NCBI GenBank assembly: GCA_963619935.1
Contig: CAVEYA010000007.1
Span: 1-14,855, forward strand
DNA: 14,855 nt
Source of the DNA: RUG13091 sp963619935
Lineage (GTDB): Bacteria; Bacillota_I; Bacilli_A; RFN20; CAG-826
Direction of reading: 5' to 3'
Below the pieces are notes generated by a model, which saw nothing but the letters and a program-made list of their open reading frames with translations, was not told the DNA's origin and made no database searches. Shown in pieces: positions 1 through 8,799 of the stretch (positions within the stretch are counted from its first letter, which is position 1; each line of letters opens with the position of its first letter). A program made the position numbers and the translations under genes.

Positions 1-391
1 CTTTGGTAGAGAGCATTAAACTGCCAAAATGAACAATTTTAATATTGCTAAAATCAATCTTTTTAAATTCATTGATATCTAATTTATAGTCCGCTGTGTT
101 ATTTCTTTTAAAAGTAAAAGACCTTTCACCATTATTTAAGGAAACAATCGCTTCTGTAGTTTCGACTCCTTTTAAGATATTTAAGTATAATGGTTCAATA
201 TGTTTTTGATGAGCAAAGTCTAAAAGATATTTTCCATCTTCATCATCACCAACACTACCAAAAAAGCCACAATAATGATGGAAATTATTAATATTTGAAC
301 AAACATTAAAGGGTGCTCCACCAGGATGTTTCTCAATGTGATTATTTTCTTTAAAACAATCAATTAAAATTTCACCAACGCATAAAATCAT
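1..391 (-). CDS. PfkB-family sugar kinase, probable fructokinase (3' end cut by window edge)
   Basis: Only the first 130 residues are visible; the gene runs off the left edge. The protein begins MILCVGEILID, and the PfkB N-terminal motif GGAPFNV lies at residues 24-30, followed by the glycine-rich stretch GFFGSVGDDEDG (42-53). Both are typical of ribokinase/PfkB carbohydrate kinases that phosphorylate fructose or related sugars with ATP in the cytosol. No signal peptide is present. The ATG at 391..389 follows the stop of the upstream repressor gene by one base, and an AAGGAG-like site overlaps the end of that gene about 12 bases upstream. As the last visible gene of a fructan operon lacking any PTS component, its likely role is to convert fructose released by the cytosolic GH32 to fructose 6-phosphate. 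Substrate specificity is inferred from context. The anion-hole and catalytic GAGD motif would lie outside the window. Confidence 0.88.
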   Translation of the reverse strand, partial: MILCVGEILIDCFKENNHIEKHPGGAPFNVCSNINNFHHYCGFFGSVGDDEDGKYLLDFAHQKHIEPLYLNILKGVETTEAIVSLNNGERSFTFKRNNTADYKLDINEFKKIDFSNIKIVHFGSLMLSTK

Positions 392-392
392 A

Positions 393-1340
393 CTAAGCAG
401 TTTCTCCTTTAATAAATGTTGTGTTTACAATATAAGAAGCATTCGTCTTTTCGTTATTAATCTTTTTGATTAAAACATCAACTACTTCTTTTCCCATTTC
501 CTCAATGTTTTGTTGTAATGTAGTAAAATTAGGATGTTGAATAACATTTGACATACAACCATCATAAGTAATAATGTCAAATTTACGATTTAAAGTACTC
601 GCATAGCGATATAGTGCAAAGCCAAATGCATCAGATGTGGCAAATACAGCGTCTAAATTTTTAAATTTATCTAGAAAAATAACAGATTTTTCATATTCTT
701 CGCCATGTCTAAAATCTTCATAAAAGCTAAGATTTTCTAGATTATATTTTTTGATAAAGTCAATATACGCTAAATAACGCTTTTTGACTTCTGATTGAAC
801 GTTTGGACGTCCACCAATAAAACCGATCTTTCGATGTCCTTTTTGATAAAGATATTCTAAGGCTTGATAGGTCGCTTCATAATTGTTCGAAGTGATGCAA
901 GGGATATTGTCATTAAAGCGACGGTCAATAGTTACAGCGGGAAGAGAAAAATCAAATTCTTCATATTTGTTATGCGTAATGAAGATAATTCCATCAACTT
1001 GTTTATGCAAAACTAAATTAATGAATGTTTCTTCTCTTTCCCGACTGTTATTTGAGCATGTGATTAATAATTTATACCCACTTCTATACGTTTCGTTTTC
1101 AATAACTTGTGTAATTTTAGAGAAAAATGGGTGAGAAATTAATGGAACACATAAGGCGATAGTTTTTGTGGAATTATGCTTAAGCATATACCCGATTGAA
1201 TTCTTTGCAAAATTCGTGTCCTTAATTGCAGCTTCTATCTTTTTTCTTGCCTCACTAGAAACATATCCGTTATTGAAATAACGAGAAACAGTGGATTTAG
1301 AAACACCAGCTTTTTTAGCTACATCAAGAACATTCGCCAT
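393..1340 (-). CDS. LacI/GalR-family transcriptional repressor
   Basis: A 315-residue protein of normal LacI-family length. Residues 1-25 form the helix-turn-helix (DVAKKAGVSKSTVSRYFNNG), which resembles sucrose/fructan repressors such as ScrR or MsmR. A hinge helix follows near 44-54 (NSIGYMLK, with Leu53 in the position that usually intercalates into a central CpG). A periplasmic-binding-protein-like effector domain runs from about residue 60 to the end, with PLISHPFFSKI, VDGIIFITHN and GHRKIGFIGG as expected. It is encoded inside the operon it probably controls, 2 bases after the preceding gene and 1 base before the kinase, so it should regulate its own synthesis. The likely operator is the palindrome at 14400..14411 in front of the first gene. 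The Shine-Dalgarno match is weak (AGAG), suggesting coupled translation. The effector (fructose, sucrose or an oligosaccharide) cannot be read from sequence. Confidence 0.93.
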   Translation of the reverse strand: MANVLDVAKKAGVSKSTVSRYFNNGYVSSEARKKIEAAIKDTNFAKNSIGYMLKHNSTKTIALCVPLISHPFFSKITQVIENETYRSGYKLLITCSNNSREREETFINLVLHKQVDGIIFITHNKYEEFDFSLPAVTIDRRFNDNIPCITSNNYEATYQALEYLYQKGHRKIGFIGGRPNVQSEVKKRYLAYIDFIKKYNLENLSFYEDFRHGEEYEKSVIFLDKFKNLDAVFATSDAFGFALYRYASTLNRKFDIITYDGCMSNVIQHPNFTTLQQNIEEMGKEVVDVLIKKINNEKTNASYIVNTTFIKGETA

Positions 1341-1342
1341 AA

Positions 1343-3139
1343 CTATTTTACTCTATTCTTTTTTCTCTTCTTAAAGAAGATACAGGCAACTGCCATAACC
1401 GCAAGTGAAGATAAAACAATAATAATTAATGCATAATTAGTTTGCACATTATTGTTAATTTTAATTAAGTTACTGCTAGAGGAGGTATTAGAGTGAGTTA
1501 ATAAATAATTCACTGTTTCTCCAACTGTACAAATACTCACATCGTGGTTGTAATAATCATCACCAGGATTAATGCCATATGAATAGTCTTCAGCAGTGTC
1601 AACAACTGCTTTAACTTCAGTATCTAGCGAATTATAAGTGGTTAATAAAGCGCTAACTTCAGTAGAATCTAATAAATTACATACAGAACCATTCGTATTT
1701 TTACGAAGTGTATCATAATGACTATTTAAGTATTCAATGGCTTTAGCTAATGTTGTTTCAGCAGAACCACTATAAAAGTTGCGAACAACGCCATAGAAAT
1801 GGTTACTATCATATACTTGTTCAATTTTATCAAGTTTTAAAGATGGTAAAGTATCGTAGTTAGTGATAATTTCATCAAAAAGGGCAAGTCCCCAAGACCC
1901 ATTATTGTCAGAATCTGCAATTGCTATAGCAACCTTTTGGCCTTTGAAAGAACTGACATCGATGTAGACTCTTGCCATTGTGTTAAGTCTAGAGTCATTG
2001 GATACAACATTAGTTACACCACCATCTTTGAAAGCAATATTTTCATTTTTAAATTCGGCTTTAGTATCTAAAGAATCGCCATCAAGAATTTGTAATGTCG
2101 CACTTCTACCAGCCATCTTCAAAGAAATATAATCGGAAGATAAAGTAAAAGAATGCGAAATCAAACGATACTTATTTGTTTCTACTGCTGTAGCTTTATT
2201 GCCTTGAAAGAATTTGTTGCCAGTTTTATTAAATGGCATTTTTTCTACCCAATCATAAGTTGATTCACTAGAAACCGCATTGTCAAAATCAATTTCAAAT
2301 CTTTCAGAATCAGAAGCAACTGAATATTCACGGTCATAAGCCCAATTAAGGATTGCAGCATCTTCTTCAAAGCTTTCATTTGCGTCAGTTAATGTGATGT
2401 TTCTGAATGTCGCATATTCATCATTACTAGCATATACATCAACAGTGTACGCACGAGCGTCACTATTTTTTGTTCCGCTACCAAAATCGACTCTTTCTAA
2501 GGAATTTTGATGGACTGAAATGGCTTTTGCAACATCTTCTGCTGTTTGATTAATTCTTAAACAACCAAAGGTAACACCACCAAAATTACCAGTCGCGTTA
2601 TCCACAATTTTAATTGTTAAATTATGTTCACTACCACGGTAGTTTTCTGGCACTTCAATAACACGCAAAGCCATATTCAAGGCTAACTTTGGATCATTAA
2701 AATAATTATTGTATACTTTGCTGATTTCTGTATCGCCTTCGCATAAAGCGACATAGTTTGTGTTTTTTGACGCGTCACCACCTAAAGTAAAGGTAATATA
2801 CTGATTATCAACAGTAAAACTACGAGATGTAATAGTGCCTGTCCAGCTTTCATTGTCAAATCCGTTATAAAATTTGTCTAAAGCGTTAAAGCTTCTTTTT
2901 TGCTCACTCCAATAGACTTCATTTCTTGGCTTAATCCAAGTAGATAAATCAGTGCCATCAGAAGCAGTAAAATTTGAGGTATTAAATGGAATATAATTCT
3001 CACTTAAGCTTGTTACTTCTCTAGTTTGCGTCTTTTCTTCTTCAGCGTATGTGTTTTTGGTTTCATTTTCATTTAATAAAGAAATAGAAACACCAACACC
3101 AAGCATCGAAGTCAATAACATTGCGATAATTTTTTTCAT
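1343..3139 (-). CDS. Membrane-anchored surface protein with two CBM38-like repeats, no enzyme domain
   Basis: 598 residues from the ATG at 3139, chosen because AAAGGAG lies about 10 bases upstream and a signal peptide (MKKIIAMLLTSMLGV) starts there; a longer frame to 3187 would put a charged tail before it. Two beta-sandwich-type repeats are visible, roughly residues 52-196 and 282-427. Shared marks are NEVYW, an SFTV/SFTL strand, TLGG or MAGR, NNYFNDP, a VxxxD strand and a C-terminal FxEI-like strand. They resemble the repeats of the preceding gene and the N-terminus of the GH32 at 8799..6754, which I compare with inulin-binding CBM38. Residues 431-550 look mostly helical (STEVSALLTTYNSLDTEVK). 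A single membrane span (about 569-588) is followed by a basic tail (KKRKKNRVK). There is no LPXTG. Inferred role: holding fructan chains at the cell surface. The binding specificity is not proven by sequence. Confidence 0.8.
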   Translation of the reverse strand: MKKIIAMLLTSMLGVGVSISLLNENETKNTYAEEEKTQTREVTSLSENYIPFNTSNFTASDGTDLSTWIKPRNEVYWSEQKRSFNALDKFYNGFDNESWTGTITSRSFTVDNQYITFTLGGDASKNTNYVALCEGDTEISKVYNNYFNDPKLALNMALRVIEVPENYRGSEHNLTIKIVDNATGNFGGVTFGCLRINQTAEDVAKAISVHQNSLERVDFGSGTKNSDARAYTVDVYASNDEYATFRNITLTDANESFEEDAAILNWAYDREYSVASDSERFEIDFDNAVSSESTYDWVEKMPFNKTGNKFFQGNKATAVETNKYRLISHSFTLSSDYISLKMAGRSATLQILDGDSLDTKAEFKNENIAFKDGGVTNVVSNDSRLNTMARVYIDVSSFKGQKVAIAIADSDNNGSWGLALFDEIITNYDTLPSLKLDKIEQVYDSNHFYGVVRNFYSGSAETTLAKAIEYLNSHYDTLRKNTNGSVCNLLDSTEVSALLTTYNSLDTEVKAVVDTAEDYSYGINPGDDYYNHDVSICTVGETVNYLLTHSNTSSSSNLIKINNNVQTNYALIIIVLSSLAVMAVACIFFKKRKKNRVK

Positions 3140-3159
3140 TTTTTGTCTTCTCCTTTCTT

Positions 3160-5358
3160 TTAAATTTCGTTTATTGCATCTAACCAAGGCAACTCAATTG
3201 TTTCACCTTGTTGAACAACCTGGTCTGATAAGGCTGATGCCGTAATTGATGAAGCATAATAAGTTTTGATTGCATCAAAGAAGGCTACGCCCCAGTCGAG
3301 AGTAGTTATTTCATCGACTAATTCAATGTATAAGTTTTCATTTAAATAATTTGATAAGTCTGCTACATATGACTGCATTGTTGCTAACATACAGCCATTT
3401 TTTACATATGGGAAGTTTTGAACTGAGAAAGCTTTGTTTGTGTATTTAGCAATTGTTGTTCCATCGGCTTTTTTCACAATCACAGCAGCAGTTCTGCCAC
3501 CTAATCTAAACGAAATTTGACCACTACCACTTAATGTGAACATTTCAGATTGAATAGTAAAGCCTTCGCTTTCAGAATTAACATTCCAGCCATTAAGGAA
3601 GTAAGTTCCTTCTTTATTAAATGGAATTGCTTCATCCCAGAAAGTTGTTGCATCGCTAATTGCGTTATTACTATTAAACGTACCAGCGGTGACTGTCCAA
3701 CCAGTTGTGTCACCAGTTTCAAAATCTCCGTTTGTAATTTGTTTGTTATAAATAACGCTAGAAGAAATTGTAATTAAAATATTACTAGTAGATGTATTAT
3801 CATAGGCATCTTTTACAGTAAAAGTAAGTATGTATTCACCTTCATTAGATAAATCTAATTTAGTGTAATCATCAGTTTCTACTTCGTGATTATTATAACT
3901 TAATTTTGTAAATGCAAATTTTAAATCATTTTTGCCAGTATAATCATCTTTAACCACGACTTCAGTAAAAAGATTTTGTGCATTATAACTATTACTTGGA
4001 GAGAATGTTTTAATCAAAGCATAGCCATTATTTACAGTAATTATTGGTGCGTTGCCACTCAATGGGAATGACATTAAATTGTTATAAACATCAATGTATG
4101 TTGCTTTCGCAGCATCATCATCTAAATTGTTAGCCCATTCTTTTAAAGACGAGATGCTATTAATGAGATAACTTTGACTTAAATTAATTTTAAAATCATC
4201 AACAATAATAGAGCCAAATGGACCACTAGAAGCTGTATCCACAACGGTAAAATATAAGGTTTTATTAATATATTCAGTTAAATCAACATAGTAAGTTACA
4301 AGAGATTCCGCTAAAGCAGGATCAGAGAAATAGTTATTCTTTATTTTTAGCAATTCTTTATCTGTTTCTGCATCATTAATAGCAACGTAGCTTGTGCCAT
4401 TAGCTGCGCCACCAATCTTAAATGTTGCATAAGAATAGCCTTCGCCTTTATCAACAACAGTGAATTTTTCACTTCTTAATTTGCCAACAGTGCTTTCTTC
4501 ATTTAAGAATCCATCAAGGAAATAACTACCTTCCGCATGATATTTTCTATTGCCCCAGTATAACTCATTACTGCTTCTAATTGGAGAATTGTTAAAAGCT
4601 GTACCAGAAATTACTTTCCAATAAGACAAATCACCACTTTCAAACCCGCCATTGCGTAATTCAGTCACTGGAGGGTCATTATCAATTATGTCTTCATGGT
4701 ATTTTTCTAATTGATCTAAACGGGCTACTTTTGCGTTATTGACTTCTTCTCCGTTTCTTAAGACTTTGACATCATCTAAATTAACAAAAGAATAATCTAA
4801 ATAGTCACTGCTTGTATCGTTGTCAGTAACTTTAATATAAATGTTATCATCTAAATACTCTCTTAAATCTACGATTTGTACAATTAATTGAGAAGTAATT
4901 GTCGAATTATTAAAATCAAAATTACTTAATTTATTAATTTTCTCTGTACCTTCATTTAAGTAGAAATCTAAAGGAGTGTCTTCCCCTTCTTTAAAAAATT
5001 CAATATAGCATTTATCGGCGTTTTTCATTGCACCGATTCTTAAAGAAATATAACCCATTCCTTTTAATGAAAAAATGTCACTAGTTAATGTACCAGTAAA
5101 GGATGGTAAGGAATAAGTTCCCCCAGCGTAACAATGCTCACTGACTTTTTCTGTTTCTTTTCCATCAACAAATGTTGTTAAAGTAGAAACATCTTCTTCA
5201 CAAAATGCTCCTAATCCACCAATTGTCCAATGCGTTAATGCTTCTTCAAAACCGCCATTGAGAATTTCTTCTCCATATGACTTAGTGTTGTTATTAGAAG
5301 TATTACAACCCACTAATAAGCAAGAGACAAGAACTAATAAAAGCGTCTTATTTTTCAT
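3160..5358 (-). CDS. Fructan-binding-type lipoprotein with three CBM38-like repeats and an Ig-like domain
   Basis: 732 residues. A lipoprotein signal peptide ends in the lipobox LVGC (Cys18). Three divergent copies of one domain follow: residues 34-201, 235-396 and 541-702. Each opens with NGGFE or NGDFETGD and a Trp, contains a strand like ISLRIGA, ATFKIGG or ISFRLGG, then VDLxEY(L/I) and a closing (V/F)xxDDxK-type strand. Between copies two and three are a short helical linker (about 397-432) and an Ig-like/DUF5011-type domain (436-532, ending EYILTFTVKDAYDNTSTSN). No glycosidase motif is present. The same repeat precedes the catalytic domain of the neighbouring GH32, so a polysaccharide-binding role is likely; CBM38 (inulin binding) is my best family guess from the NGxFExGDLxxW signature. 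The ATG overlaps the preceding stop (ATGA), with GAGGAGG about 9 bases upstream. The C-terminus stops about 25 residues into what looks like another Ig-like domain (VVQQGETIELP). Confidence 0.82.
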   Translation of the reverse strand: MKNKTLLLVLVSCLLVGCNTSNNNTKSYGEEILNGGFEEALTHWTIGGLGAFCEEDVSTLTTFVDGKETEKVSEHCYAGGTYSLPSFTGTLTSDIFSLKGMGYISLRIGAMKNADKCYIEFFKEGEDTPLDFYLNEGTEKINKLSNFDFNNSTITSQLIVQIVDLREYLDDNIYIKVTDNDTSSDYLDYSFVNLDDVKVLRNGEEVNNAKVARLDQLEKYHEDIIDNDPPVTELRNGGFESGDLSYWKVISGTAFNNSPIRSSNELYWGNRKYHAEGSYFLDGFLNEESTVGKLRSEKFTVVDKGEGYSYATFKIGGAANGTSYVAINDAETDKELLKIKNNYFSDPALAESLVTYYVDLTEYINKTLYFTVVDTASSGPFGSIIVDDFKINLSQSYLINSISSLKEWANNLDDDAAKATYIDVYNNLMSFPLSGNAPIITVNNGYALIKTFSPSNSYNAQNLFTEVVVKDDYTGKNDLKFAFTKLSYNNHEVETDDYTKLDLSNEGEYILTFTVKDAYDNTSTSNILITISSSVIYNKQITNGDFETGDTTGWTVTAGTFNSNNAISDATTFWDEAIPFNKEGTYFLNGWNVNSESEGFTIQSEMFTLSGSGQISFRLGGRTAAVIVKKADGTTIAKYTNKAFSVQNFPYVKNGCMLATMQSYVADLSNYLNENLYIELVDEITTLDWGVAFFDAIKTYYASSITASALSDQVVQQGETIELPWLDAINEI

Positions 5359-6752
5359 TCTTCATTCCTCCTCAAAAAACATCTATGGTAGTTTAATAAA
5401 CTACCTTCACCTTCAAAGCAATTAACTTTGAAGCAATTACCATTATTTTTGTAATTCATCACAGAAGCCGAATATTTGCCATAATTAATTAAAATTTCAA
5501 TACAAGAATTATCAATTAAAATATCAAAATGAATTGAGGACTTTCTCCCAGTATATTTAATTCGGCGAATAATGGATTTAGAACCATCGTTATTAATAAT
5601 ATCTTCATCCATATTGCTTCTATTGATTTCAATAATTTTATGTGCCTTATCAATGCTAATAATAAGACTATCATTTAAAGTAATTTCGGCTTTTTCACCT
5701 TGATTAGTCAACAAATCAAAGGAATATCTTACTAAATTATTTCTTATATCATCTTCTTGATAGATGCGATTAACTTTAATCTCATCTTTCACATATTCAT
5801 CAGAGCAATATTTACTAAGTCCATTAAGGAAAGATTGATATAACTTACCATTTTTGATTTTTACCTGACGGACGGAAGAAATTTGACCAACATAGTTTTC
5901 TTTAATGCTTGGGTAGTTTCTATCCCACATAGACTGCCAAGCCACTAAGTAAGTTTTGTTTTTTCTAGTTAGTGTTTGTGTTGCATAAAAATCAAATCCT
6001 TGATCCACTAGTCTTGGTTGACCCATTGGTGTAAAAACACCCTTCGTAAAATCAAGATCACCAATGACATAGTAACAACCGTGAATATTCTTTAACTGAT
6101 TTTTTCTTGTCTTATCAAATTGAGGACAATAAATCAAAACACATTTATCTTTATAAAAGAACAAGTCAGGACATTCAATCATCCCACCTTTTCTATTGGC
6201 ATAACGATAAACTGAATTAACAAATTCATAGTGTAATAAATCTTGAGATTTAAATAATAAAATATGGGACGAATTATCTTGATGCTTTGCCCCTACTAAA
6301 ACATAATAAACACCATCATGAAGAACAACTTTAGGATCTCTAAAATCACTAATTTTGTACTCGCTTGGTAAATCTTTTTCACTAATTACTGGATTGTGTT
6401 CATATTTTGTAAACTTTTTTCCATCCTTAGAAATAGCCAAACATTGTTGTTGTTTACCATTAGAAACACCGGTGTAAAGCACATATAAAATATTATCTTT
6501 CACAATACTTGAGCCAGAGAAACAGCCGAATTCTAAATCGTAATCTTCACTACCTTTTAAAGCAATACCATTATCCTTCCAAGAAATTAAATCTTTACTA
6601 GTAAAATGTGCCCATTCCATTGGCCCCCATTTTAAAGCATGAGGATAGCATTGAGCAAAAAGATGGTATTTACCTTTAAAATAAACAAAACCATTTGGAT
6701 CATTAATCCAACCATTTAATTTATAAATATGATAATTTGGTTTGTACGCCAT
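5355..6752 (-). CDS. Cytosolic GH32 beta-fructofuranosidase / fructo-oligosaccharide hydrolase
   Basis: 465 residues with no signal peptide, so intracellular. All GH32 landmarks are present: WINDPNG at 15-21 (nucleophile Asp18), FRDP at 137-140 (transition-state stabiliser Asp139) and ECPD at 193-196 (acid/base Glu193). The five-bladed propeller is followed by a C-terminal beta-sandwich with IDNSCIEILIN. The family hydrolyses terminal beta-fructosides such as sucrose, kestose, inulin or levan oligosaccharides. Because the operon encodes an ABC importer and no PTS, the substrate is probably unphosphorylated imported oligosaccharide rather than sucrose 6-phosphate. The start is the ATG at 6752, one base after the preceding stop, with GAGG 9 bases upstream; an in-frame TTG at 6767 overlaps the upstream gene and is less likely. 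The stop overlaps the next ATG. Fructose released here would feed the kinase at 391..1. Confidence 0.93.
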   Translation of the reverse strand: MAYKPNYHIYKLNGWINDPNGFVYFKGKYHLFAQCYPHALKWGPMEWAHFTSKDLISWKDNGIALKGSEDYDLEFGCFSGSSIVKDNILYVLYTGVSNGKQQQCLAISKDGKKFTKYEHNPVISEKDLPSEYKISDFRDPKVVLHDGVYYVLVGAKHQDNSSHILLFKSQDLLHYEFVNSVYRYANRKGGMIECPDLFFYKDKCVLIYCPQFDKTRKNQLKNIHGCYYVIGDLDFTKGVFTPMGQPRLVDQGFDFYATQTLTRKNKTYLVAWQSMWDRNYPSIKENYVGQISSVRQVKIKNGKLYQSFLNGLSKYCSDEYVKDEIKVNRIYQEDDIRNNLVRYSFDLLTNQGEKAEITLNDSLIISIDKAHKIIEINRSNMDEDIINNDGSKSIIRRIKYTGRKSSIHFDILIDNSCIEILINYGKYSASVMNYKNNGNCFKVNCFEGEGSLLNYHRCFLRRNEE

Positions 6753-6753
6753 A

Positions 6754-8799
6754 TTAATTAACCTCAATTGTTCTTTCTTCTAAACTTAAAAGTTTAGCAG
6801 TTCCAGTAGAATAGAAGCTATAATTTACTGAATCACTACTTGGATAAACTAAACCACTCATTGTGTAATAGCCATCATTAATGAAGACTTCTACACTACT
6901 AACATCAATAAATATTTCTAATGTAATTTTTCCATTAATTGGGGACACTCTCGCGTATCTCACATTCTTTTCTCCATCATCATCAAAAGAATCAATGTTA
7001 ATGCCAGAATTAGAACGGTCAAAAACTACCATTTTTTGTGTGTCATCATAGTAAATTAAAGTTTCTTCTTCACTTCCTTTAAGGAGCTTAAAACCAGCTT
7101 TTTCGCCCGCTAAAGAAGAAACATCAATTTCCGCTTTAAAAGATAAGCAATTTCCTGAAAAGTCTAATTGTTTTTCTTCATTATTGATAGAAATATTATT
7201 AATATTAATAATATCTTTATAGTATTTTGAAATTGTTTCAATCGGTGATTGATACAAATGATTATCTTTAATTGTTAAACTTCTTGGTAAAGTTACTTCT
7301 CCCACCCAACCATCAATTGCTGTTGGATATTTTCTTGACCATAAATTCATCCACGCTAATAAAAAAGGTGTATTATTGTACTTTCCTACTTGCGTCGCAT
7401 AAAAATCAAATCCTTTGTCAAATTCTTCCATATAATCGACACTTGTTGAGTTAGTAAATGTGCCATTAGAAAAGTCTAAAGAGCCTAATTGATAAGTCAC
7501 TGAATGTATATTCTGATATCCGGCTTTATCGTTATCACGAATTGATTGTGGAGAAGAAAGCAAAACATCTACATCATCAACATCAATATAATTTGGGCAT
7601 TCAAACATGCCTGTGTTAGTTAAAGTTGAAGAATACACTGTACCAACTTTAGACCAATTTAATAAATCTTTAGATTTATAAAGAATAATTTGGCCGCCCA
7701 TTCCTTCTAATTTACCGCCTATTAAAGCATAATAAGTGTCATCTTTAACAAAAACAAACGGGTCTCTAAAATCCGTAATTCTCGAATCACTTCTCATAGA
7801 AGAAGGAATAACTGGATTAAGACTACGCTTAGCAAAATTAATACCACCGTCTAATGATGTTGCTAAAGCTTGTGTTTGATAATTATTTTTATCAACCGCA
7901 GTATATAAAAGATTTAAATTACCATCTTTGACAGCCGCTCCACCAGAAAAACAACCGTTTATGTCATAGTTTTGATCTGGCGCTAAAGCAATTGGTTCAT
8001 CCACCCATTTAATTAAATCTGTACTTGTGGCGTGTCCCCAATGCATTGTATCCCAGTTTGCAGAATATGGATTATATTGATAAAAAAGATGATATTTACC
8101 ATTGTAATAGATTAAACCGTTTGGATCGTTCATCCATCCAATTGTTGGCATTAAATGATATTTATGGCGATATCTTTGATTGACACTATCTTTATTTTTT
8201 GAAACATAATTTCTTGCGTCCATCAATAATGAACCAGTATCTTCTTTTCCGTTATAATCAAAGATTATATCATCTAATAAAATATGATTGAAACCGTCAG
8301 TGCCATTATCTAAATCGTTAACAACTAAATAAAGTTTTTTATACAAATAATCACTTAAATCAATTACTTGACGATATAAGCGGTTATTTGGATTTTCTTG
8401 ATTAAATAATTTATTACTATAGCGCGCTATTTCTTTATTAGTGGAAGCATCATAGACACTAATGTAGACTAAATCTTTATTTTTACCACCACCAAGTAAG
8501 AAAGAAATTTTACCGGTTTTTGTTACTTTAAACGTGCTGCTTTTGATACTGCCAGTCTTTCCTTCACCACCCGTGGAACTATTAAAATAGAAATCTCCAA
8601 CAATGTGGCGTTTATCTTTATCGGAAGTAGCTACCGAGACATTAGTACTATCTAAATCGCCAGAAAGAATTTCCCAACCAGTTAAATCACCATACTCAAA
8701 AGAAGGATTAACAATGTTAATGGTTTTATTTTGGGAGCAACCCCCTAAAAGGAGAAGCTCACCACAAACAAGCATTAAATTAATGAACTTTTTCATCAT
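6754..8799 (-). CDS. Surface GH32 fructanase lipoprotein with N-terminal CBM38-like domain
   Basis: 681 residues. A signal peptide ends in the lipobox LLGGC (Cys21). An N-terminal binding-type domain spans about 29-183, opening NPSFEYGDLTGW and closing ILLDDIIFDY, as in the two enzyme-free repeat proteins downstream. The GH32 catalytic domain starts near 208: GWMNDPNG at 221-228 (nucleophile Asp225), FRDP at 344-347 (Asp346) and FECPN at 399-403 (acid/base Glu400), all canonical. The C-terminal beta-sandwich carries IDVSSVEVFINDG. Expected activity is extracellular hydrolysis of inulin- or levan-type fructan at the membrane surface; exo versus endo action is not readable. Tandem ATGs at 8799 and 8796 overlap the preceding TGA; GAGG (8807..8804) is 4 bases from the first and 7 from the second, so the second Met may be the true start. 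Numbering here uses the first. Confidence 0.92.
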   Translation of the reverse strand: MMKKFINLMLVCGELLLLGGCSQNKTINIVNPSFEYGDLTGWEILSGDLDSTNVSVATSDKDKRHIVGDFYFNSSTGGEGKTGSIKSSTFKVTKTGKISFLLGGGKNKDLVYISVYDASTNKEIARYSNKLFNQENPNNRLYRQVIDLSDYLYKKLYLVVNDLDNGTDGFNHILLDDIIFDYNGKEDTGSLLMDARNYVSKNKDSVNQRYRHKYHLMPTIGWMNDPNGLIYYNGKYHLFYQYNPYSANWDTMHWGHATSTDLIKWVDEPIALAPDQNYDINGCFSGGAAVKDGNLNLLYTAVDKNNYQTQALATSLDGGINFAKRSLNPVIPSSMRSDSRITDFRDPFVFVKDDTYYALIGGKLEGMGGQIILYKSKDLLNWSKVGTVYSSTLTNTGMFECPNYIDVDDVDVLLSSPQSIRDNDKAGYQNIHSVTYQLGSLDFSNGTFTNSTSVDYMEEFDKGFDFYATQVGKYNNTPFLLAWMNLWSRKYPTAIDGWVGEVTLPRSLTIKDNHLYQSPIETISKYYKDIININNISINNEEKQLDFSGNCLSFKAEIDVSSLAGEKAGFKLLKGSEEETLIYYDDTQKMVVFDRSNSGINIDSFDDDGEKNVRYARVSPINGKITLEIFIDVSSVEVFINDGYYTMSGLVYPSSDSVNYSFYSTGTAKLLSLEERTIEVN

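Noticed and set aside
883..1134. Open plus-strand frame antisense to the repressor gene, and similar frames opposite the other genes
   Set aside because: They are antisense to well-supported genes, lack ribosome sites and show no recognisable protein features.
1366..1380. Hairpin-like TCTTCTTAAAGAAGA near the end of the surface-protein gene, as a terminator
   Set aside because: The arms leave a one-base loop that cannot fold well, there is no run of T on the minus strand after it, and the sequence is explained by Phe/Lys codons of the basic C-terminal tail.
3140..3187. Longer start for the 598-residue surface protein at 3187
   Set aside because: It adds a very basic stretch before the signal peptide and overlaps the upstream gene. 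AAAGGAG at the right distance supports the ATG at 3139.
6753..6767. TTG start at 6767 for the cytosolic GH32
   Set aside because: The ATG at 6752 has GAGG at 9 bases and starts where GH32 homology begins; the five extra residues have no support.
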